From: Liolophura sinensis
Lineage: Eukaryota; Mollusca; Polyplacophora; Chitonida; Chitonidae
Assembly: GCF_032854445.1 (NCBI RefSeq)
Contig: NC_088298.1
Span: 9,227,504-9,291,503, forward strand
Direction of reading: 5' to 3'
Length of the DNA: 64,000 bases
Shown here: positions 37,095 through 47,929 of the stretch, piece by piece
How positions within the stretch are numbered: position 1 is the first letter of the stretch
Layout of the letters: each line of letters opens with the position of its first letter
Position numbers and translations under genes: made by a program
The notes under the pieces: model-generated
The model's database searches: none
What the model was told of the DNA's origin: nothing
Seen by the model: only the letters and a program-made list of their open reading frames with translations

Positions 37095-37285
37095 ATTATT
37101 TATTTACTGACTGGTGTTTTGCGCCGTACTCAAGAATATTTCACTTATACGACGGCGGTCAGCATTATGATGGGAGGAAATCGGGCACAGCCCGGGGGAA
37201 ACCTTCCCCACGTACGGCCGCAGAGGAAGCCAGCATGAGCTGGACTTGAACTCACAGCGACCGCATTGGTGAGAGGCTCCCGGGT
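37095..37285 (-). mobile_element. SINE family A, nearly full length
   Basis: Minus copy: the caatgcggtcgctgtgagtt head part, agctcatgctggcttcctct, a gaaggtttcccccgggctgt junction (small internal deletion), ataagtgaaatattcttgag and the tail. Confidence 0.85.
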
Positions 37286-37524
37286 TTATGCTGCATATTC
37301 GCACTGTTTGTAAATCTACCTGTGAATTTAAGTTGTCCGCGAGTCTGTGGATCATTCATATATTGTCAGCGGTATTATAAACATTAATAAAAGGCCGAGA
37401 GCCAACATTTGTAATGTCAATATTCATGTCGTAAATGCCTCGTATCGTCATGTTTGCCCAAATGTCATAGCGCTCAGAATACGTTGTAATATTTCTGCTG
37501 ACAATAGTATTTATAATGTAAATT

Positions 37525-37652
37525 TTATTTATTTATTTGATTCGAGTATTAGGCCGTACTCAAGGATATTTCACTTATACAGCAGCGGTCAGCATTATAC
37601 GGTGGAAGGAAACCTAACAGGGCCTAAGAGAAACACACCACCATCCGCAGGT
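37525..37652 (-). mobile_element. SINE family A, 3' part
   Basis: Minus copy with the ctgcggatggtggtg, ataagtgaaatatccttgag and aaataaataaa blocks. Confidence 0.7.
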
Positions 37653-37674
37653 AATGTCAATTTTTGTTTTGTCA

Positions 37675-37945
37675 ATATTTATTTATCTGTTTATTGCTCA
37701 ACAACATACTCCAGAATATTTCACTTATATCACTGCGGTCAGTTTTGTCGGTGACTCACAGATATCTACATAATCAAGATAATTTATGTGGTGTTCAAGA
37801 AACGCCATCTTTGCTGATCACTTATTGTCACCAAGGTTAAATGCACAAATACTGACAACAACAGCATCTACAAATTCCCTCGCCATGGCGGGGTTTGAAC
37901 CCACATCTCGGCAAGCACGTTAAACACTGGGCCAAGGGCCCCCCT
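37675..37945 (-). mobile_element. SINE family D, near full length
   Basis: On minus it starts with a tRNA-like head: ggcccttggcccagtgttta, then a perfect B-box-like gggttcaaacccc. The body contains ataagtgaaatattctggag near its 3' end and a tail of ataaataaa type. The 3' module is close to that of family A although the heads and bodies differ. Confidence 0.7.
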
Positions 37946-38009
37946 CCTTCCCCATGATGTCAGTATTTGTCAGATCAATATTCAGGTTGGCAAATATTAA
38001 ATACACTAA

Positions 38010-38262
38010 ATAAATTAATCTGTTAACTTTAACACCAAGTCTGTTGTCTGAGTGATGCTAGAATGTATTTCTGTTATCATAACATAATGCTGTCATATTC
38101 AACATAATATCCTGTTACAGTCTACTAAAATCTTTATGTACAATTCATAGAATATGTGTTATATTTAACAAAATAATCTGTGACAATAGCAGAATACATT
38201 CTAACATCATCCATGCCGACAACAGGTTTTTTCTGTTAAAATTAACAGATTATTTTATTGAG
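38010..38262. mobile_element. Palindromic MITE, family 1, copy B
   Basis: The left end taatctgttaactttaacac, then ctgttgtctgagtgatgcta. The right end, reverse-complemented, gives taatctgttaattttaacag, then cctgttgtc, then a tgatgttagaatgtattctg-like block. The long inverted repeats and the shared inner block with 33776-33992 define the family. There is no transposase ORF. Confidence 0.78.
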
Positions 38263-39829
38263 TGTACGATCAACATTTGCTGCATGTATATATCAAGATA
38301 TAATGAAATATCTCGGCCCATACATGACGCAGAATCAGCACAAAGACGCTCCTTCAAGTTATTATGTAACTAGGAACACACCATTTGTCTGAGTTATTTC
38401 AAGACCATCTTAACCGCATCCGGTTTAACAATGTAGTTAAATTTTAAAATAAACCACAAAAAAACGTCTGTAAATTAACATCTTTTATTATTATTATTAT
38501 TATCCTTTATTCAAATTCGTGTAAATTTCTGATGTAAACTACAATCGTTCTGCAATCCAATCAAATCAAACTCACAACAATGTCAGATTCTTTCGAGTTA
38601 TCTGAATATTGGGTTCCTTTTTTCTACATATTTCCACAGCAACGCAATATCCTACAGGGTTTCCTCAAATCAAACCTGCCACAGCAACAACAACAACAAC
38701 ATGAAACATGAATCACAATGAAGTGTCGATCCACGGATCAAAATTACTTTTGACCTTGCCCAACTCTCCTGTCTTTGATCATAATAAAGTCATCATTTGC
38801 ATAATGGCAATATCAGCAGACCCCTTCCATAACTGAGATCACGGAGCTATCGTCGAGACTTGTTATGACCTTCATGCCTGCTGGCATCAATATCACTTTG
38901 TGTTTTGGGCACGACTCCTTCCATAACAGAGATCATGGAACTATCATCGACACTTGCCATGATCGAAACTAGCGAGAAGGTACACATCAATTTTACGTAC
39001 CGTGCATGTACATGTACCAACATCATAGTTTTTGTCTGCTAGTTTTGTTGGGATTGAGTAAGTGTAAAAATAAAAAGATAATTAGGGCCTTCGGCGCACA
39101 AGATTATGTATCAGTTCACGCGGAAATTATGGACATCGGCACAGCATAATACAAAAGAAAAAAACATAGGTTTTACATACTTTGATTTAACGTGATAGCA
39201 GATAACGTAATAGCAGAATGATAGTGTGATGGATTCGAAGAGACTAAAATACAGAAATGAGTATAGTACTCGGCATTAAATTTCAACACCATGTTTTTGA
39301 ACAACATGTATTGTACAAGAACCAGTGCTGTCATGTTAAATAACACAATTTTGGTGCACTTAAGTTGCTTCTCTGACACAGCTATCATCTTTACGGAATA
39401 TACAGAGCATACAGAGTACATGGTAAATCACCCAAAATCCCCCCCCCCCCCCCACCAAAAGTGCATTTTCAGCGGCAAATAAACGTCACAAAATATTACA
39501 TTTGGTGGTGAAAGTTATATTTTCCCGGAAGGTTATGATCCAACCTTTGAAAAAAAAAAACCCTCAAAATACCTTTATTTTAATACTTTATAATTTTAAG
39601 TCATTTATCATTGGTGACAAACTGATTCTTCAAAATGACAATGCATCATCCCAGAGAAAACAGTATTTGTTCAAAGTTTCCACCAGATAATGAACCCTGA
39701 CTTTATGTCCATGACCTTTGACAACTACATGTATCGGAGAGTCAGGCCTTCATACCACCTAAACATCCGTCTAAGCTACTTCTTCATTCTTTCTATGTTA
39801 CAGTAGACAGTAATACCACTGTTTCTTCG
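38263..39829. other. Spacer with simple repeats, no SINE copies
   Basis: A (TTA)n run lies at about 38484-38502, (CAA)n near 38685-38701 and poly-C at 39439-39453. A diverged direct duplication is spaced about 105 bp apart (ccttccataactgagatcac near 38823 and ccttccataacagagatcat near 38929). No gene recognised. It may be downstream or 3' UTR sequence of the minus-strand ROCO gene, but this is not shown. Confidence 0.35.
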
Positions 39830-39931
39830 ACAAAACTCTTTGCAGATAACTTCAAATGTGCTTTTGTTCTTTGTTTCATCACAAAACTCTTTGCAGATAA
39901 CTTCAAATGTGCTTTTGTTCTTTGTTTCATT
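39830..39931 (+). repeat. Perfect tandem duplication, 51-bp unit
   Basis: Two essentially identical copies containing tttgcagataacttcaaatg, then tgcttttgttctttgtttca, start at 39830 and 39881. Confidence 0.95.
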
Positions 39932-40199
39932 CCAAAGCATTTCCCAATTATAAAGCAAATTGTAGATTTGCTTTTTCACAGCTGTGAACTGTTGAACAGA
40001 TTAATAAATCTTATAATAACAATATTATTACTAGATTGACTGAAAGAGTCCCATTCTGATTCGGACACGTCCTGTTCACACACATGTAAATGTAGGAAAG
40101 GTGTGTCTGCATTACAGCTGCAATGTAGCATTATTTCACGGAGTAGCATTATGTCCTTAGAGCAATAACATTTCCATAGATAATGCAGGGCATATCCAT

Positions 40200-40440
40200 T
40201 GAGAATAACTGTGTCCAAAGACAAACATTGTATCCAAGGAATGTCAATAAAGAATCAATGTGTCTATAAAGCCAGGTGTGCACAGACAGAAAATTGTGTC
40301 CATAGACAAAACACTGTGTCCATAGAGAAACATTGTGTCCACAAAAAAAATCCTTGTGTCCTTAGAGCAAGATTATCTTCATAAAGCCAGATTATGTCCA
40401 TAAAGAAACATTGTGTCCACAGAGCAACAATGTGTTTACA
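40200..40440 (+). repeat. Degenerate short tandem repeat, about 21-22-bp unit
   Basis: Repeated phrases of the type attgtgtccatagacaaaca, with many variants (tgtccacagagcaaca, tgtccttagagcaag). Confidence 0.7.
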
Positions 40441-40947
40441 ATTCCACAAAATAATACTGTCCACCTGGCAAGACTGTCCACTCAAAATTCGCAGCAAAAT
40501 GGTGCCCCAAAACACTAACAATCACCCTGAATTTCTGTGTTTTTTCATAACTTAGCAAGAATAACAAATCATCTTAAGCAAGCACACACATGCAAAGGTG
40601 GATCCTGTTATTCTGCAAGAGGTAAAGGAGGGGTGACTAGAAAACAAACAAATTAACAAAAAAATATCAACAAAATATACCAATATCCCCATGGGCAGTT
40701 AATACAACACCAAGTACATCATCAGACATATTGACAGCATGCCACATGTTGACTCTCCACTCCCATTGGACAACTTCAAACCAATCATAAGTTAGATGGC
40801 GTTCCCAAAACCAAAGACACATTGGGAGTACTGAATCCTGTTTGCCTTTTCTAAGTAGCATATGAGTACAGGGTTGGAAATGGGCAGTGAAAGTGGCAAC
40901 TTACAGTAAAAAGCAGGCTGTTTCTCCTCTGTTGTAGTTGTAATGCT
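40441..40947. other. Spacer, no gene recognised
   Basis: Nothing recognised. Confidence 0.4.
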
Positions 40948-41027
40948 GTTGCTAAGGAAACAATGTGGTTGCTAAGGAAACAATGTGGTTGCTAAGGAAA
41001 CAATACGGTTGCTACGGACACAACTTG
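40948..41027 (+). repeat. Tandem repeat, 20-bp unit, 4 copies
   Basis: gttgctaaggaaacaatgtg starts at 40948, 40968, 40988 and (diverged) 41008. The first three copies are nearly identical. Confidence 0.92.
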
Positions 41028-42138
41028 ACCTTGAGCAACCACACAAATGTACACACTACAGTGAATAAACTAAACAAATGACGTTAGATACAATTTGAAA
41101 ATGTGTCAAATATATGCAAAACCCACAAAGCGAGGGACAGAGTGAAGAAAAAAAAAAAAAACAAAAAACAAAAAAATGGAAAAACAGAGACAGAGGACAA
41201 GAAAACTTTGGTACAACATTCAAAATAAAGCTTAAATAAATTCTTTAAAATATACATGTACACCACACTTTATCTGATTTAAAATTTAAAATGCGATAAT
41301 GTGAGGAGAACTCTGAATCATTATGGTTTACACAACACCTAGCGTTACCTCCGAGTAATTAGGTAATGCTGAAATAACATAGTCAGATATGTTAATGACC
41401 AAGAAAAAAAAAACAAAAAACAATACATAAATAAATAAAAAAAAGTCATTACCATCAGACACTCCAATGAAAATATCTAAAAAAAATCATGTACCAAATT
41501 TACATAGTTGGGGCATCAGTGATACCTCAGGCACTTCTACCTTCACGGTTGGCTTGAAAACTGAATATATGAAGAGCTATTCTGAACATTCAAATTTGCT
41601 TAAAGCAACAAATTAAAGCTTGTTGCATTAAATTCCAACTACCAATAGATTACCAGGCTCCATAAAACATCCCTAAAACTCAAATATTCAAATCAAAGAA
41701 ATTCTATTCCAGATAGTTTCAAATGTTAGCGAAGGCATTGTCAGAAATGGTGCTGTGTCTCATGATAATGACTTTTTCTTTCTACTGTTTTTTTTTTTCT
41801 TTTTTCTTCTTCTTTTTGATCAAAAGAAGCACAGTGAACTGTTGTTCTTAACTAACCAATTTCAAGGTCATGGACAATCATGCATTGATCACAAGAAATG
41901 ATAACTGTTCGGATCACACCACCATTTCAAAGAACTTCAAAGAACTCATTTTCTTGACACCTGCTCATTAACATAATTAATCTTACCAAATTGAAAAGTC
42001 CATGATTTATTGGTAATGACAAACTAAAAATGATAACTTTTTGATATTTTTTCTCATCAATCTTGTGACCTTGCATCCACATCAAGTCATTTTCTAAAAT
42101 GAACACCACTGATGATTTATCCGTAAGCCAGTGTACCC
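41028..42138. other. Spacer with a dispersed repeat block
   Basis: Poly-A and poly-T tracts (41147-41162, 41786-41796). A block at about 41715-41776 (ttagcgaaggcattgtcaga, then ctcatgataatgacttttt) has a diverged counterpart at about 46186-46247. No gene recognised. Confidence 0.4.
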
Positions 42139-42316
42139 TGATTCCTAAAACTTTTGCATATAAAAGAGCAACTTTCAGTGCCATTTAGGCATATTTGTAA
42201 CTTGATTTTGCAGACAAACTACACTGGCTGGATCGGCCATTTTCAGGGCTTCGCAAAGAGTACAACTTTATCACTCAACACAAAAAAATTGCCTTCAGAA
42301 TATGCTTGAATAAAAG
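42139..42316 (+). mobile_element. MITE family 2, partial copy
   Basis: Shares tgattttgcagacaaactac, a gggcttcgcaaagagta block and gccttcagaatatgcttgaa with the copies at 42567-42783 and 63127-63343. The right terminal repeat is missing. Confidence 0.6.
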
Positions 42317-42566
42317 AAAAACGTAGAGAAACAGTATAAGAATTCCAGTAATTACTACAGAACCAGTAATTAATGTTTTTAGGAATCCAGTCCATTTTCG
42401 ACAGGTTGTACAATGGAGCTGTATAATACATATACCCAAATATTCAACCTTCCACAAAAAAATATACAACAAACAAAATCAAGAATATTCAAGATAATTA
42501 GTACTGGAGACCAGAAAACAAAGGTATAGTACCATTATACATACACACATAGCACTTAAATCAACT

Positions 42567-42783
42567 TCCCTAATTCCTCAACCATTTCCCAGTTGAAAGA
42601 GCAATGTGCACTCCAATTTATGCACATATTAATTTGTGTTGTTGACAAAACTACATTGATTGGATTGGCCAGTTTCAGGTTTTCACAAAAAAAATACAGG
42701 TTTATCATTCTACAAGGAAAATTATGCCTTTGGAATATGCTTGAATAAACACCTAGCAAACATGAGAAATGATTGAAGAATTG
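42567..42783 (+). mobile_element. MITE family 2, complete but diverged copy
   Basis: The left end taattcctcaaccatttccc and the right end, reverse-complemented, caattcttcaatcatttctc form inverted termini. The interior has gacaaaactacattgattgg and tttggaatatgcttgaataa. No ORF. Confidence 0.7.
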
Positions 42784-43541
42784 AGAGTAGCAAGAACATA
42801 CATGACATGTACATCTCAGAGGTCACGGAGCGGTACATTCACTTTTCATAGGGTGGTCAGGTACTCGTATCTCACACGTACATGTATCTCAGCTACAAGA
42901 CAATGCAGGAATTTGTACACTGCTTCGTGTTTGCACGTCATTACTAACTTACCGCTTGAAATCACACGTAATAAATTTCAAGAAATCTTTCACCAACTAT
43001 CAAAGCAAACTTCAGTTTTTTTTTGTGAGTTACTAAAAAAAATTCCAAAAACAGAATAAAACTGAAAATGTACATTTTTATTTTTTACAATCAGGATGCT
43101 TTTTACGAATTTCCTGTTTTTCAAGGCTTTCAAATAGTTTGAATGTGTGTTAAACGGGAATCATAGTCCACATTATCCACCACAAATTACATGAGACAAA
43201 TTACCTTTAATCTCAGCTTTATACCCTCCTCCTACACTGAAAAAGGTTTTTTTTTTATTCTGTCTGTAAAACAATTCAAGTTCGTGTGGCCTAATGGCCC
43301 TGACGTTCAAGCTAGGATAAAAAAATCGTGTTACACAAATTTCACATGATCTTTTTTTTAACAAAGCCTGGTGATTATTTGGTGAAAAATTCCCTTGAAA
43401 TTAAACGTGTGATTACACGTTACAAGATCAAATCAAGACGAGGAGAAAAGCAGAAACCATCCAATGATTCACATCAGCCACTTCACACATGTCCATGCTT
43501 GATGCAGGCATAAATAATAACCAGACACAGATCTACATGTA
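42784..43541. other. Spacer, no gene recognised
   Basis: AT-rich with poly-T runs near 43015 and 43246. No recognisable gene. Confidence 0.4.
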
Positions 43542-44516
43542 TACAAGAGGAACACAATTTGTGTGCCTTCTCTATGCCTGTTATACCAGAGGAACACAAT
43601 CTGTGTGCCTTCACTATGTCTGTTATACCAGAGGAACATAATTTGTGTGCCTTCTCTATGCCTGTCATACCAGAGAAACACAATCTGTGTGCCTTCTCTA
43701 TGCCTGTCATACCAGAAAAAACACAATATGTATGCCTTCTCTATGCCTGTTATACCAGAGGAACACAATCTGTGTGCCTTCTCTATGCCTGTTATACCAG
43801 AGAAACACAATCTGTGTGCCGTCTCTATGCCAGTTATACCAGAGAAACACAATCTGTGTGCCTTATCTATGCCAGTTATACCAGAGAAACACAATCTGTG
43901 TGCCTTCTCTATGCCTGTTATACCAGAGGAACACAATCTGTGTGCCTTCTCTATGCCTGTTATACCAGAGAAACACAATCTGTGTGCCCTTATCTATGCC
44001 TGTTATACCAGAGGAACACAATCTGTGTGCCTTCTCTATGCCTGTTATACCAGAGGAACACAATCTGTGTGCCTTCTCTATGCCTGTTATACCAGAGAAA
44101 CACAATCTGTGTGCCGTCTCTATGCCTGTCATACCAGAGAAACACAATCTGTGTGCCTTCTCTATGCCTGTTATACCAGAGGAACACAATCTGTGTGCCT
44201 TCTCTATGCCTGTTATACCAGAGGAACACAATCTGTGTGCCTTCTCTATGCCTGTTATACCAGAGGAACACAATCTGTGTGCCTTCTCTATGCCTGTTAT
44301 ACCAGAGAAACACAATCTGTGTGCCTTATCTATGCCTGTTATACCAGAGGAACACAATCTGTGTGCCTTCTCTATGCCTGTTATACCAGAGAAACACAAT
44401 CTGTGTGCCTTATCTATGCCAGCTATACCAGAGAAACACAATCTGTGTGCCTTCTCTATGCCAGTTATACCAGAGGAACACAATCTGTGTGCCGTCTCTA
44501 TGCCAGTTATCTATAG
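43542..44516 (+). repeat. Minisatellite, 42-bp unit, about 23 copies
   Basis: The unit contains gaggaacacaatctgtgtgc, then cttctctatgcctgttatac and ca. Single-site variants (gaggaac/gagaaac, ccttctct/ccgtctct/ccttatct, cctgtt/ccagtt) are scattered among copies. Because 42 is divisible by three, all three plus frames and two minus frames are open for 200-390 codons. That pattern argues against any one of them being a real protein. Confidence 0.96.
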
Positions 44517-46052
44517 TCTGCAAGATCCAGGGTAGCATCTTCCCTTTGTTTGAAATGGTTTTGTCCCAACGTGCATATAAATCTCAGCCAACCTGCACAA
44601 GGTCAGAGGTCATGAACCACATCAATATACACAAGAGGGGTAAATATGGGCTACCAGATATGCAGAAATCTCGCCGTACAATGTGGTACCAGCTGAGAGA
44701 GACAAGAGAAATGACAATATAGAGACTTTAATTCCAAGAATACCTTCATAGTGCACATGAGGGACAACCAGGCATCTGTTCACAGATCATCAGCCAAAAA
44801 CTGCCACACCAAAGATGGCTTCCATGCGAGCACCTTACAGTGCTTGTGCCACTGTCTCCGCTTGCTTTACATCACTGCCACCAACAGCCATGCTTGATGT
44901 TTGGCGACTGTGCAACCCACGTAGGTTTGTTTAGGCTTAGCCTCACCACTAATGTCCTCGCACGAAACGCCATAAATCAGTGTGTTGGTTTGAATCAGGT
45001 CGTTCATACTTTAGAAAAAGAGAAAGCCTGTGTATTATTGGCAAAAAAAAAAAGAATAAAAAAGAATAAGTAGTGTGTATTCTGTCATCATGTTCTGCCT
45101 CAGCCCTCTGACCTTGGTGTTATTCAAGATTTCTGTACAAAATTTGCGAGTTTTGGCCGTGATGTGGAATATGGCTTCCATCACTACACACTTTTGCCAG
45201 TCATGCTTGAGAATGCTTCAATGCCAGGCCATGCCAGTACCACACTAACATGGATGACTAACTATTGTTCTAGCTTCATGATGGCGCATGGCAAACTTTC
45301 CACTTTGTATACATATACGCTGTTTGGTCAACCAGCCTTTTCTAAATCCTCCCCAGAACCTCAGTCAGGCTACAAAACCATCCTGGTAGCCAAGGGAAGC
45401 AACCCTTCACTGTGCTTTATCTTGCCAGTCTTCTCAAGTCTTCTCTACTTCTCAAGCACTCGTGCATGACACATGGATCTATGACACACGTCAAGCCACT
45501 CATCCATGAGAAGTCGCTCAACCACTACAAAGACAGTGCACGGCCAAAATGTTCTAGTTATTTTCAGAAACGGGCGACAAGAAAGTCGCCATTTTGTGGT
45601 ATGCTTGAAAACAATGAAAACCCTGCAGAGTCCACAAAATCCAGCCATGAATGTTTGCTCGTAGGACTTTTAACTGCTCTGCTGCTAGCAATCCAAGTCA
45701 ATGACTGTTCTGTCAAAGGTGTGCTCTCAAAACAAAAAACAAAGAATTATGTACAGAACTGTATCAAAATACAATATTCTAGCGCAATCCTTCCCATAAT
45801 TCATCACTACACATCCTCTGTTTAGGCCTTTCGGACTTGAAAATTTATCCCTCTTGTCTCTCGTCCATCAACTACACCCATCCCTCATAAATGGTTTATT
45901 CTTAAACACTATAATGCACTGAATGTGGGAATAGTTCAACCAATATAAATACAACTACATGGAGGTCAAAGGTTTTTGGACCATTTCACTGCCAGACAAG
46001 GGGAGGCAAGACAGGTCCAATACTTCAGTGTGACTTGTAGCTTCCAGTATCT
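44517..46052. other. Spacer or possible 3' UTR of the ROCO gene, no gene recognised
   Basis: The short blocks at 44860-44950 and 45105-45160 recur near 9790-9860 and 10035-10100. A poly-A run lies at 45041-45053. It is directly downstream, on minus, of the candidate terminal exon at 46053-46139, and could be its 3' UTR, but no evidence of transcription is visible. Confidence 0.35.
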
Positions 46053-46139
46053 TCATCCAGGCATGTCAAGGGAGAGATCCTCTTGGCTTGTGTGATTCAC
46101 CGGGTTGGTCTTCACCAGGGCACTCGATAATAAATTAAT
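46053..46139 (-). CDS. Candidate alternative 3' terminal exon
   Basis: On minus a strong acceptor (TTTTTTATTTTCAG) precedes an 87-bp open segment starting INLLSSALVKTNPVNHTSQ and ending EDLSLDMPG, then TGA. The product is not recognised. It lies 4.3 kb downstream of the Death-domain exon on the same strand. Its frame is open in phase 0, while a donor after the Death-domain exon would be needed to join it in frame, and I found none that fits clearly. It could be an exon of an unseen isoform, of another gene, or chance. Confidence 0.25.
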   Translation of the reverse strand: MNLLSSALVKTNPVNHTSQEDLSLDMPG

Positions 46140-46732
46140 CTGAAAATAAAAAATTAAAGTGAATTACAAATATGACACCACACAACTGTTAGTGAAGGCA
46201 TTTTCAGAAATAGTTTTCACTGCTGTGTCTTATGATAATGACTTCTGTTTTCACAGAATTGTCCACAGGAAAAGAAGGCCCAAAGTGTGAGGTATACATC
46301 GAGGAAAACAAGCTACTTCAGAGAATTTATATGCTGTGATAAATGTGCAAAACATATTCATGGATCAAGCATGGTTTTTCATACTCCATGTAAGGGGCAC
46401 AAAATTTTAGGAGCTGCTTTTGCAAAGAAACCGAAGATCAATGACAATCAAGGAACTCATGAAATATAATAAAAATTCAAACATATCTAGTTTTAAAAAG
46501 TGACACAGAAGGGGAGGTAACTCTTCCAAAGTAGATCTGCAATCACTTTCAATGCTTTACGTTTCAAGTAGGCCTTCTGGTTTTCTTGGTAGCCTTCTCA
46601 GATGGAGATGTCAAATAATATATTAATTATAAAAACTAGAATATCAGTAATGTGGACATGTTACACAGGGAGAAGAGAGTCAGCTGAAATTTCTCGAACT
46701 AAATGACCACCATTAGTTGTTGTGACAATTTT
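46140..46732. other. Spacer, no gene recognised
   Basis: Includes the dispersed block shared with 41715-41776 (here about 46186-46247). Confidence 0.4.
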
Positions 46733-46942
46733 GGTCTCTCTCACCAATGCGGTCAATGTGAGTTCAAGTCCAGCTCATGCTGGCTTCCTCTTCGGCCAAA
46801 ATGTGAAAAGGTCTGCAACAGCCTGCAGATGGTCGTGGGTTTTTTCTCAGGCTTTGCCCGGTTTCCTTCCACCATAATAAGTGAAATATTCTTGAGTATG
46901 GCAGAAAACACCAATTAAAAAATAAATAAATAAATAAATTTT
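46733..46942 (+). mobile_element. SINE family A, mostly complete
   Basis: Carries tctctcaccaatgcggtcaa, gagttcaagtccagctcatg, gatggtcgtgggttttttct and taagtgaaatattcttgagt, with the ccgccgtcgt part deleted, then an AAAT tail. Confidence 0.82.
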
Positions 46943-47221
46943 GGTCAAAGATTTCTGATTTCCCTTACAATCACCTGAAATCAGCCGATCAGCTGAAAAC
47001 ACTCCTCCTTGTATATATGTGCATCATGTATATTTTCTTGTAGGCCAAACACCTGCTTTTCAATTCGTCAACATGCACAGGTAGATGGATGTCACAACTG
47101 ACAGCACACCACACCCTGAAATCCTTATTCAAGTCGACAATGGGGGTTTTATAAGAATAGGGTAGTGATAAAGTCAGAATTTTGTTCTTTTATAATATAA
47201 ACAACTGTGTTTATAGGAAAG

Positions 47222-47318
47222 TGTAGACAGCAACTTGAAGATGGTCATGGGTTTTCTGTACGCTCTGACTGGTTTCTTCCCACCATAAGGCTGGCTGTAA
47301 TGTGAAATATCACTTGAT
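47222..47318 (+). mobile_element. SINE family A, diverged fragment
   Basis: Contains cagcaacttgaagatggtca, a gggttttctgtacgctctga block, ggtttcttcccaccataagg and gtgaaatatcacttg. Confidence 0.55.
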
Positions 47319-47384
47319 TTCTGAATGATGGCGTGTGTAACCAGAGTTCTGCCTGATAATAGTCCAAATCAACTGTTTTCTGAT

Positions 47385-47500
47385 TTATTTATTCATTTTA
47401 TTACTGTTTTAACAACACTATACCCAAGAAACTTTCACTTACACAATGGCCGTCAGTTTCACAGACGGAGAAAACCACAAATCCTTGGCAAGTTACCGAA
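47385..47500 (-). mobile_element. SINE family D-like fragment
   Basis: On minus the gtgtaagtgaaagtttcttg block and an AAATAAAT-like tail are present, with a body resembling the family D copy at 37675-37945. Confidence 0.45.
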
Positions 47501-47929
47501 CTTTGTATGTATAGATATAGCGTATAGATATGCACACCACATTGGTGGACAGACAAGGGCTCTTCAATGAACAGTCAATTTCCCATTTTAACCCAGGCCA
47601 AATAAGCAGTGAGACCAGTTTTGTGTTTGTGAGTCTGCGGACTTGAGTTCAGCGGAGCAATAAACGTTGTGATGTCCCACTCACCTCAGCAACTGTTGCC
47701 CTAACTTTCCCATACCTGGATTTTGATTTTATCAATCATGCTTGTCGTAAGCAGACATTTAGACTATAAAGATCATTTTTACTTGATGAAGTTAGTCAAT
47801 ACACACATGGTTGTTATTAATATATTGTTTTTTCTATACGCAGGGTTATTATCCTCAATTATTGATCATAATACCTGTGTTTTCAAGGACATACGATTGC
47901 GATAGTCATGCAACTGGATACATTTGCTT

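Noticed and set aside
43559-44722. 387-codon ORF as a protein-coding gene
   Set aside because: It is almost entirely the 42-bp minisatellite, which keeps five frames open at once because its period is divisible by three and lacks stops.
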